DNA of 64,000 nucleotides from Halichondria panicea (taxonomy: Eukaryota; Porifera; Demospongiae; Suberitida; Halichondriidae). Positions within the stretch are counted from its first letter, which is position 1. Each line of letters begins with the position of its first letter. The notes below the pieces were generated by a model. The model was given only the letters and a program-made list of their open reading frames with translations. It was not told the DNA's origin and did no database searches. Below, one piece after another: positions 10,401-22,400 of the stretch. The stretch lies in the NCBI RefSeq assembly GCF_963675165.1, contig NC_087381.1:4589378-4653377 (forward strand), written 5' to 3'. The translations under genes and the position numbers were made by a program.

Positions 10401-13400
10401 TAAACCACGCCTTGATCCACCCACTTTATAGATAAACCACGCCTTGATCCACCCACTTTATTGATAAACAGCAGTGCCCATGGTTGTCTGCGCATGCGCA
10501 GAAGATAAGCAGGCATGTCTCCATGGTAACAGCTGCAACGCGCATGTGCATTTGAGGGACACGCCCATTTTCTGAATTATTTAAAAAGAAAACTGCCAAG
10601 CCGGATAATCGAGGTTCCGGATAATGAAGGGCCGGATAATGGAGGTTCTACTGTATATGCACTGCATTATATTTCTGGTTGCTTTTTAATCATGTCACCA
10701 GCCGAGGGTTTGCACTTTAGTGCTCTAGTTATCTAGTAGTAAATCAAGCTGTCTTGACTGTATACACTAGGTGTCATTGCTTTACCAGCAAGGCAATTAT
10801 CTATTTAAACGTGGAAAAGATGCAGGGCTCAAAACAATTTCATAAACAGCAATTGAGTTAGCTCGTAGAGAAGTAGAAAAATAGCCTCCTTTTTGATTGT
10901 TCCCTTTCTCTGCGTGATTATAGGACTACTGTAGACTCGCTAATCCGGACCCCTTTAGTCCAAAACCTTGCAAATGCGGACAAAATGGCAAACTGAAAAG
11001 AGGAGGGGCTGTTAGTAGAATAGACTACTGCGCATGTGCACTCTAACTTTCTTTGCTGAATCAGCAATAATTTTATTAATGAAAGCACCGCGGGTGCTGA
11101 TGCCTCGGTGGAGGTGCCAAAGCTACATAACATAAAACTACTAATAGCTAGCTTTTATACACACATTGATATAATTATCATAATTTGCTGCAGGCCAAAT
11201 ATAAATCTAGTGGGTAATGATCAACCATGATTGTTGTTAAAAATGATCAATGCCAAAAGTTCAAGTCTAAAATTAATGGCTGCAAGTCAGCAGAGCCTTG
11301 CAGCTCTCTGCTCACTCTTGCAGCTACCAATAGCTAGCGTTCTAGTGCAGAGCTAACTACTAAGTAGAGTAGTAACACTCGGTAAACAAGTTTTGCTACG
11401 GACTGTTCTGAAAAGGCTGCAATGGCATTCCAAGTAAGCAAAACTAGGCATAACTCGAGAACGAAGCATTATTTTGCAAATCCACGAATTAAAATCCAAG
11501 TAAACATGACTAGAAGCCTATAGAAACTCTTACTTGCACTTGATTCATCCTTGAGCAGCTGTAGCGGTCTACACAGACACACACACAGACACACACACAC
11601 ACACAAACACACTACCATATACCTTGCTTGCGCATGCGCACCGAGGCATAATAAACTGCTCAAGACAATGGCCACTGCAAAGAAAACGAAGAGAGCTCAC
11701 AAGACTCACTGTAATGGAGAGAAAGTTGAGATAAAAGACTATTCTAACTAGAGCACTAAAGTGCAAACCCTCGGCTGGTGACATGATAATAAAGAAACCA
11801 GAAGAGTGATAATGCAGTGCATGTAGCATGTATGACTAGCATGCGCTAGCACAGCAACTCAAGAGCAATAAAACTAAACTAACAACGTACATGCATGAGA
11901 CATGCACTATGGACTGGGATCACAGCAAAGAAGCCTGGAGTCTAGAGACTAAGAGAAGTATGGCTTCTTCCAGGCTGGAGTATGTATAGGATCCAGAGTC
12001 AGTCAACAACCAGTCACAATTCTACTTTCTTGACAATTGTTCCTGGTACGGGATCACTTCAGCTGAAAATACATAATCAAGCCCTGACTACGTACTTTCA
12101 GCTGAAGTGATCCCGTACCTTGACTCAAGGCCACGTGGCAGTTTAAGCTTCTTAGCTTTTGCTCGCTTTTACTCGACAAAGAAGCTTTAACATCAAAATC
12201 TGCCACTACTTAAACCAAGATATTGTTGTGTGAAGGCTATCCATGCTGTAAACGCAGTGCTGTGGCATCCAGGTGAGTAGATATATATGTACCTGTGACA
12301 AACAAACAGACAAACAAACAAACAAACCAACAGACTACTATACCCGTGGCCGCCCACGCGCGCCTCGGGTAACTAGCAGCTTCCCTTCTGGCCATAGTAA
12401 TATCATAATACATGTACACAAGTGTCTTCGTGAATTATAATGGTCTTCATAATAATTATTAGTTTACGTTAATCTGGGAATTTCATGTAGGGGTCTGTCT
12501 ATTCGGTTTAGCGAGGTTCTACTGTAGTTGTTCCCTGCACATACATCTTCAAGGGCACACATGTCTGATCTTGGTCAGTGAAGTCTACATTTACCTATAG
12601 CTACTACCTGAAACTTCTTTTCTTCATTAATTGTGAACATGTAGCATTTAGCTACTGCGCGTGCTGAAACTTTTCATTCTGGGTGGGCGTATTATCGAGT
12701 CAAAATACTCTTGTACAAGATTTTCGAACCAAAAGAGGGGATGTGTGTGTTTTCACGAGGGTACGGTATGTGTGACTGGGCACTACATGTCTACACAATA
12801 ATTGTTGTTTATCATAACTATACAGTGTCAGCACTTCTATTGTTTGTTCTCCACATGCACGTGTTGACAGTTATATTGCACATGCATACATTATACAGTC
12901 ATGACTGCTATATATTGCATATACTTCTTAGATTCACACAATAGTATAGTTATCCACTTGCAAAACGATGGCAGAATTAGAAGCACAGTTGTTTTCAACA
13001 AAAGACTTTAGCCCTCGTATTCAGGATGCAAATTTTCCGTGTGTGTGCTTGAATGACAGTGGAACTGTGGTAGTATTCTATCAAAGTAGAGGTAAAGTCT
13101 ACTATGTGATTGGCAATACTGATCTGCAACACGAACACGACACTTCTAAGAGCAGCTTGAATAGTAAGCATAGGCTGGATTGGGGTGATTCACAATTGTA
13201 TGGAGATGGCTGCAATGTCAAGGCTGCTATTAATGATCAAAATGAGGTTGTTTTGGTTCGAAGTCGCACTCGTAGACGTGAGTGTATGTACCGAGTGGGA
13301 AATGTTGATGTTAGTGCTAAGTGTATCAATTGGTGGAGCAATGAGATGTGTTTGTGCTCTGGTGTAAATCCAACCGTTGCTTTGGTAGGAAATACCGTCC

Positions 13401-16400
13401 TATTTGTTTATGAGGCCCAGTATGGATTTTGCCGTTGTTATTACGAAGTCTCAAAAATAGAGAACAAGCAGATTTGGGCCACACGTAATATCAAAGCAAG
13501 ACTTATACCCGAGTTAAATGGGTGTAAAGAAGTATCGATAGCTATTAACCAAAGTGGTCGAGTTGTTATAACATGCCGCAATGCTGTTGGATCTGGTCTT
13601 TATTGTGCTGTAGGAAGCTTAATAGATGCTACTGTCCGTGACGTAACGTTAAATGGCACTCCTTACGTAAGTGGCTATTACTCTTGTATTTCTGTGCTGA
13701 ATGACGGAATCGTAGTGAGTGCTCATGAAGATGAAGCGTTTGGTAACTCTAGCTTGAAGTTGCTATGTGGACGTGTTAGTGACAGTGTGATTAACTGGGA
13801 AGAGGAGCAGGAGTTGGATCATGGCTACAAACCTTCATTGGCTGTCAGTAACAAGCAGCAGATGATTGTTGTACATGTGGACAAGTCAGGTGTTCAAACA
13901 CACGGGGAATTGAAGTACAAGTTTGGAACTCTGTCCTCAAGGCTTCATTAAGAACAGTATATACATGTAGAAATCGACACGTACATTTAAAGATTAAGAA
14001 TAGTGAATTATTGTCAGTATTATGTCATGTCCTATCTTTTAAAATTATTTCATTGTCTTTTACTATAATTATATGCATACATCATCATGCTAAAGGTCGC
14101 GCTCCATTGCAGCTATATTTGGTTATAAGTACAATGAAATTCAAATGTGATGAATCTTGTTAATGACACACCCATTCCATTGTTTAGTTTCCTAGCTAAT
14201 ATATGGCTACCACCACAAAACGATCTCTTGAGCCGAACTTGCTATCGACTCGAAAATTCGAGCCCAGAATCCGATGGGCTAACTTCCCGGTTGTCTGCAT
14301 GAACCAGAGTGGTGTTGTGGTAGTATTTTATCAGCATTTGCGCAAAATCTACTTTATTGTTGGGTCAGTATCTGTGGATCTAACCACTGAACGAAACTTT
14401 GGAGGAGGTACTCTTGCAAAGCACAGCTGTGAGTGGGGAAATGTGCAACTTTACGGTGATGGCCTAAACGTGCGAGCTGCTCTGAATGAAAGCAATGAGA
14501 TTGTGGTTGTTCGTAGTGGCACGTATAGACGTCGGTGCATGTATCGGAGTGGTGTTGTGAGTCAAAATGAGAGAAATATTATTTGGAAAGAAGATGACAC
14601 GTTTTTCACAAAAGGTGTTAATCCTGCTGTAGCATTGAAGGGTTCTACTGTGATATTTGTTCACGAGCTTAACTTCGGCCTGTACCGATGTTTTTACAAC
14701 ATAGCGAAGATTAGTGACGGTAGTATACGTTTTATTGGTACTAGAAACCAACCGCTTCCAGCCCTAGATGAACGCAAGGAAATATCTCTATCTCTGAATG
14801 CTAGCGGTTACGTTGTATTTTCGTGCCGGTGGTGTGTAGGTGGGAATCTTTTCTATGCAGTTGGGAAGTTGTCAGATGGTGAAGACAGTATTAATGATGT
14901 TGTAAGAGTGCAACAGTACGCTCAGGGTGTCTATTCTCATATTTGCCTACTTGATGACGGAAATGTTGTGGAAGTCCATGAGAAGTTGATGAGCAGTTTG
15001 TGCATGTTCAAGTTTGGACGGTTGGATGGCAACACTATTGCTTGGGGGGAAGACTTGGAGTTTGACTACGGCAATAATCCGTGCACAGCAGTAACCAATA
15101 ACTGCCAAATGATTGTGGTACGAGTGACAAGGCCGTACGTTGCACCTGGGGAACTTCATTACAAGTTCGGCTTCCTGTCCGAGTCTGTTGGCCATGCATA
15201 GCAGCACAAACTCAACCCACCTCACTCTTCAGGAAACTTTCATTAACTTGTCTAAATGTGTGGCGTCAGGTGTATGATGCATGTAGCTATAAAATAAGGA
15301 CTATTGGCTCTTCTGTGTGTAGCCAAGTAATGTACACATGACTTGTCAATGACCACTTCAAGTCAATTTCTTCAATGATACATTAACTTATGATACGTAT
15401 GTTAATTATATAGTCTGTTTCTGCATGCATGATGACATATAATAATTCGCTTTACAAGACTATTTGGTACGAGCGAAGCGAGTACCTTTAGTGATCAACG
15501 TTGCAATTGTCTGTTGTCATGAACAGGCACGATATTACTTTTAGGACTTATGATCCTTTACCAACTTCTACATGCGCATGTGCCCATGTGCACAATAAAC
15601 GCGGGGGGACATGGAGTTAATGTGAGATTTGTCGACTAAATTACTCGTTACTAGTTATTCAGAGAAGTGTGAAAGTAGGAGTATAGCTTCCCAGTACTAT
15701 AAGTGCCTTACCCCGACCAGCCTGTATCACATACGTGTTTTGTTCCATGCAGTTACTTGATGAGGTTCGAGTTGTGGGTGCACACAAAATGGGCATCGCC
15801 ATGGCCCCAGATAAGGTGGTGGAGATTGTCATTCTCCTCAAAGACCTACCCACACGTGAGTTGGTACAGTAGTTGACTTGTTATTTAATTACATAAATGT
15901 ACATGTTTATAATTATACACATTATTATGTGTATATAGGGAAGGAGATTTATTTCCTCCGTAGTGCTTCATGCCTAGTTAATTTGATTCATGTGTGTACT
16001 ATTTAGCTGCCTTGATGTCTAAGATTTCGGGGACTCTTGTGGAGAGTTTGGAAACTGCCCGTCGGGAGGATAAAGATGGCTTTGACATGGGACAAGTCAC
16101 AATGGCGAATGAATTTGACTATTGTAAGTAAATCCAGTGGTCTGGATAATTAATCCGTCGCATCGCATTCAGTCTGAAGATGGCTACTGCCTGAATATAT
16201 TTTTTAAAGTTACTATGAGCTAAGCAGAGTGTCTACATGCTGGGTGTCGGGCACTTGAAAGGACGTTAAATTATCTCTCAACTATTCTTACATTGTGTGT
16301 ACAACGCATGCATGCCGTACGTAGTATTGGGTATTTCTCTTTAAATTCATCACTGCGTATGTGGCTGTTACGTGCAAATGTCTCTGCTGTAGCATTTGAG

Positions 16401-19400
16401 ATTCATGGAGGAAAGATACCAGTTGCTAAGGTGTATCTGACGAGCACTGGTGAGAAAGTGTATGGAGGACCCAGGAGGGACAGAATGATATGTGAGTTAT
16501 ACATGCCCAAAATGGTGTGTATAAACATTGCTAAAGCTACTGGTAGTGAATGCACAGGCTGTTGTGATTAGATCGTTATTCTTCTTCCAGTTTGTTTTCG
16601 CGTGCATGCAAATCATTTTGATAGCCTGGGATTTTTATGAACGTACATGTACGCACATAATTATGGTTACCATTTTTACGTCCGTTCAGCTGACATGACT
16701 CCATTTGAGAAAGCTCTAAAGATGATTCGCCACTCCAGATGGTGGGAAGACCACACCCACCACCTGCAATGGTTGGTCAGTTGTTTGTGGCACATGTACA
16801 CCTATAAACAAACTGTGCACACCTTTTTAATATAATTATGTAAACAAGGTGCTTTTTACATATGTAGCCTGTGTCAGTTACACTTGCTTATAAGACAGAT
16901 CATTAGGTTTATAGAAGAAGAAAAGCGTTGATTTGTTGTAGATAAAATTAATATGTAACAGTGTCACTGCATTTGCCGAAGACTTGAGTAACTGTGTTAA
17001 ACCGGTGTGCATGCGTGGAATTGTAACAAATTCAGGCGACTGTACATGAACACACAGTAGCACTGTTTGCCTTATAAATTACCGTTTAATGTCAGCCCTT
17101 CGACAAGAAGTGTTCCCCACCACAACCTGCTACGTGTTGATCTAGAATGTGCCGACCATTCCGCGAGGGGAGTGTACCAACTATACTAATAAACTAATAA
17201 ACCGTTAATTTGGGCCCGGATATAAGGCAGTAAGCCACCACCCGCTGAGGGGCGTGCCCTGAGTAGTGAAGACACGCCCCCCAGACGAGTATCCCCCACC
17301 TTGAACCAAAAAAGGGGAAAAACCCCACCCATGCTAACAATGCTGAGCTCTAGCCGAAGCTCGCGTGGTGTGAATAGCCCCCCCCCCCGAGCCCCATAGA
17401 AAACGGTGAGGGTGGGTGGGGACCAAAAGCAGAGAGACACGATCAATAGCTATCTGACTGCGTGTGAGCAACTGCCATGCGGTTGTCCGCTTACTGCGCA
17501 TGCGCAGACCCCCGCGCACGTGTAAGGCTGCCACGTGGTCGTCTGCCCATTGCGCATGCGCATACCCCCATGCATGTCCCCCACAGCACCTGAGATCTTG
17601 CACTGGCTGCCATTAACCATTGTTTAGTGCCACCACAAAACCTACTGTTCACGTATTCAGCCCTGTTAATTAAATGAGTACTTGTGACAACAAAGTCCAT
17701 GTTGATTTTTGAGATGCGGTGTCATGGTGTCTGCATAAAATTTAATTATTAACACTATCTTTCAGCGCTCATGACTTGGTTCGAGTACTGATAGACATGA
17801 AGAACCATGTTCCTGGACTCCAGTATTTAAGTACCTGGTACATACAACTCCTGGTGAGTACATTACGCCATGTATAGAATTTGTCCGGGATGGTATCTGT
17901 ATTGTCCGTATTGTCAATGATTTTAACTGTCGTGTACTCAATCATGTCACTGGCCTTGAAGTGAAAATGCACAGTCAATGTGATGAAGTGTTTAAGATCA
18001 CAACTAAAAAGTTTTTCTTCTTCAGATTCACTGTTCTGTGGTGCCACTGATAGGTGATGAACCTCTTTCGTTTGTTGGTGCATTCAAGAGAGTATGGGAG
18101 CTGCTGTCTGCTGGTCTATTTCTGCCTGGATCAGTTGGTGTCCCGGACCCCTGTGAGGTGAGCGGTACTATTACACTTAGCTAGTTAGCTAACGTGTTTC
18201 AATGCTGGTTCATATTAAAACATTTATTGCTAGCTAAGTTTTACATGTATATAAATAACTACCTGTAAAGGATTTATTGCCTAATTATCATAAAGTTGAA
18301 AAACTACCTAGCTGTTGAGCTGTATTTTTGAGATACATGTACATGTACAGTGCTCCAACCAAAGAGGCTAGAACTTTTATACTGGAATAAACTTGTTGAT
18401 AGGAATGGTATAATAATTATATTAGATTGATACCTTGAGTTATAGTTAGTTGGGCATGGCCCACCCTGGACGCTCACGTAGTATTGGGTACTACTGCAAT
18501 GTCAGATTTTGTTCCTGCTGCAGAAAATTTGTAGCCCAATCAGATTGCAGAGTTCAAGTGCTAAAGGTGTGGCTCATTAATGCGAGTCAGTAACTATAGT
18601 AGTTCTCTTAATCAAAAAATAGCAGACGAGCCAAGGAATACGCCAGGTCAGTTAGAGCTAGTGGCATGTAAAATTGACTCCTGCAGTAGAATTCTAACTG
18701 AGCTTTGTGGTTACCGCCCACTTTGGATTAATCATACTCATGCTTAGCCACACCCAAGATTAATTACTGGTGGAACAAACCTGACATTGCACTGGTGCCC
18801 AACCCTACGTGAGTGTCCAGGGTGGGGGGCCACACCCAACTAAGTTATAGCCAGCGCAGTACAACAGAAGCGAAGAACTTAGCAAAGTAAATATGTTTTG
18901 TGTGTAAAAAATGCCATCGTTTCTTTTAGATACAATTCAGCACCTATAGCTATGCTCCAGAGGAGGGAGGACACGATTAACCTTAGCTGATAATTAGCTA
19001 ATTATTGCGACCTTTTAACTTTGAACAATTCGTCTTTTTCTTCTTTATAACCTCTACATATTGGATACACAGAAGAACAGTACTGTATGAGTGACAGGCA
19101 ATTCTTGCAGGCACAGAGCAAACTACAATATTTAAAGGTGTGCTAGAAGCATGAGACTGTTAGTGTCATTGATGTTCTTTATGTTTAATAATCTGTTGGA
19201 GACGTTCTGAAGTACACAATTCCATGTAGCAGCTTTATCACAGAGACAGGAGTTCCTGGGGTGCTTCTCACAGGGATCTTGGAGACAGGAGTGCCTGGGG
19301 TGCTCTTCATAGGGATCCTGGAGACAGGATTAGGAATGTTTCTCACACAGACAAGATCAGAGTGCCTGGGATGCTTCTCATAGGGATCTTGGAGACAGGA

Positions 19401-22400
19401 GTACTTGGGTGCTTCTATCCTTCTAATACCTACAACTTGGCCCTCCAGTAGGAGAACTTCTACGCTGAATACTTTCCTCTGCTGTGTGTCCAATATGTAG
19501 AAGTAATAAAGAAAAAAAGACGCCATTAAAAGGTCGCATTAATTAGCTAATTATCAGCTAAGGTTAATCGTGTCCTCCCTCCTCTGGCTATGCTCAACTA
19601 ATTTGAACCCTACCCTTCCCAAAATCCTGGCTATGCCACTGGAGTTGCAGGTATAAGCGTCACAATCACATGAACTTTGGATGCATGACGATTTGTGATG
19701 TCACAAATTATTTGCCTACACAAACACACACACACTACTGAAGTGGCTGCTGCTTTTGAGAGTGAAGCTTAATTAGCAGCTCTTTTCTCAGGTATAATTA
19801 TAGAGAGGAAACTTTTTACGAACAATCTCAATTCTGAAGAAATTGCCACGTACTGCTTATATAATGTTATCATAGCCTGTGAACGAAGCTTTATTTTGCA
19901 AATCTATTCGAAATCCAAGAAAACGCTACTAAAGACCTATAATTATACATAATTATGTTACGTACGTAGTTGCATGAACTTGCGTTTCAATCGTTGAGTA
20001 TGTAGTTATTGCTGAAATTACAGACAAGCAGACACCCCGTAGATTATGGATATAGAACACAGATGAGAGAGACACATGCACACACACACACGCACACATG
20101 CATACGTGTGTTTACAAACACATTAATTTTATTGCAGTCCATGGTAAATAGTATAAGTACTACACTCTTTGAGGAGAAGTAAATACTACAGCAAGTACAA
20201 TACCAACTACAAACACAACAACAACAAAAAATACAGTCCAAATTAGGTTAAAAATCACTCCAAGGCACAGATACTTCTTGAAGGACCTCTTAGCTTGCGT
20301 TATGTTACCTTCGTTAACATTCTTTCTCGTCTGTATGCAGCCATAAGTAAGGTAATTAATCATGCAAGACACGCAGTTTATTCGTGCATGCTTTTTCAGT
20401 TCTTACCTGGAATATAGAATATAGAGCCGGCACTGTCCAAAACAGGGTAACAGGGCTTCCTACAAAGAAAGTTATGAGTAGCCAAATAGTCATACAGACA
20501 ATTGCATTCGGCACTTGATCAGCATAAGCTAAAATTTGATTTGAGTGACTTTCATCGGAGCTAATGGTTGTCCAAACTCCTATTTGTTCTCTCTTCGGGT
20601 GTGGCTTACAAGCAGGAGTTGTGTTCAGAATATGTACTTCACCAGTAGCACTTGCATTGAAAGACACGTTTGATGGCTGAGAGGCAGCTGCTTGTACATC
20701 TGCTTTAGTTTTGTTAAAGTTGGTGATAACATGTGCAATGGTGATCTCCTTTTGTAGTTCAGTGGGTAGTACTCTTTGCTCACGCACATTTCTCCTTAAC
20801 ACAGCTTCTATTAGCCTCTTCATAGTTTTCATGTCATTTCGGGAGAAGTCAGCCTGGGGAGTATTCCTAGCGATTGCCTGATCCACCTCCTCCAAAGTAA
20901 CAATAACTTGGTCCTCTAATATGGTAGCAGTGTCATTGCTGTCGTGCGTGAGATCAGAATATGACGGTGGAGCTCTTGTTTCCTCCATGGTAGCCTCTCA
21001 ATTGTGGGTTGGCTTTATCCAACGTTTATTGGTAAAAGGTCACAAGAATGGGTGTGACAGATAAAATATTTTGAGGGTATGAATACTGTAAACCGTGAAT
21101 CACTAGTAGCTGTACTGTACATAATTAATTTTGTCTACTGAGAATCATAACTGAGAATAATTATGACACTCATACCATTTTTTACCCGAGGCGCGTGGGC
21201 GGCCACAGGTATAGTAGTTGGTTGGTTTGTTTGTTTGTTTGTAATGAGTGAGTGTGCTTACCGGGATGCCATATTATAGCACTGCGTTTACAGCATGGAT
21301 AGCTTTCACACAAAAGTTGGTGTTAAAGCCTCTTTGTCAAATAGCGAGCAAAAGCTAAGAAGTTTAAACTTGCACGTTGAGCTAGCTACACTGTGGCCTT
21401 ATTTGAGGCACTTACTTGTAGCTGCAGTAATCCTGTGCCAGGAATAATGGAAAAGGGTTAGTCGGGCGCTGCCTCTACCGTTGCCCGGAAGGAGGTCGGG
21501 AATCAAGCCTATCCACAGTTTTGTTCTGTTGTTGGAAATCCAATAGCTCCAATCAGATTGCAGTATCTCAAGGGGATTGATCACACCCACTCAACTGTAC
21601 CACGTGTGAATTTTGCACACGTTGGATTGACTGAGAGGCGAGGCCACCCACTTTAATAAATGATATTCATTGCTATTGGTTAGCACCCACATAGAATGAA
21701 TGATTTCATGATACTATTGCGTAACAGGCCAGAACAAAACTGGATAGGCTTGATTCCCGACCTCCTTCAAGGAGGGCGGCGGCGCTCGACTAGAAAAGGG
21801 TCACAAGTAGAAAGCTAGAATTGCATGTGGTTTGTTGTCTTGTTTGCTGACTCTAGATCCTAGCACCAGGACTCCAGGAGCCATGCTTCTCTAAGACTCC
21901 AGGCTTCATTACTGTGATCCTAGTCCACAGTGCACATCTCATGTACCATGGACTAAAAACTCTGTTCTCAAAACCAGTCTGGTTTAGTTTTATTGCTCCT
22001 GAGTTGCTGTGCTAGACAGCTCTGTATTAGACAGCTCTGTACATAAATTACATGCACTGTATTGCATTATATCACTCCTCTGGTTTCTTCATAATCATGT
22101 CACTAGCCGAGGGTTTGCACTTTGTAGTGCTCTAGTTTATTTTCCATCTCTATAGTTTAGTTCTAGCATTCTTACTGCCTAGAAACACTAGAGCACTGAA
22201 GTGCTAATCCTCGGCTGTTTAAATGAATGCAGTTGTATACGTGTATGATATGAAGCATGGAGCTGGCTTAGTAGCAAGTAATATGGACTCTAGAGGCATG
22301 CTCATAATTGTAGTTTTCTACTCTAGTGACCCTTTTTCATTGTGCCTGGTATATGATCACTTCAGCTGTAAATACATACCTCGAATAAAGGACGCATGTA

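Larger units (their letters stand above)
9770..12373. mobile_element. Foldback element copy 1 with about 0.6-kb inverted arms
   Basis: The outer ends are TTAACCCGAGGCGCGTGGGC on the left and its inverse (GCCCACGCGCGCCTCGGGTAA) on the right. Each arm then carries a GTTT/AAAC microsatellite, a block with CACCTGGATGCCA, TTGAGTCAAGG, and TCCAGGCTTCTTTGCTGTGATC. The arms end inward at GGGTTTGCACTTTAGTGCTC (left, to about 10729) and its complement (right, from about 11750). The left arm is interrupted by a pogo-like MITE (10323-10653). The 1-kb centre holds family B MITE pieces and a CA tract but no transposase gene, so this is a non-autonomous foldback. It lies in ILF2 intron 4. Confidence 0.85.

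Noticed and set aside
11551..11829. Open frames over the CA tract at 11576-11610
   Set aside because: They read through a microsatellite (His-Thr or Val-Cys runs) inside the foldback centre; not coding.
14464..14751. Minus-strand 95-codon open frame
   Set aside because: Antisense shadow of the second propeller gene.
19185..19526. Pro/Thr/Ser repeat protein on the minus strand
   Set aside because: The repeats are a translation of the minisatellite inside a MITE and the frame continues into the inverted end; not a gene.
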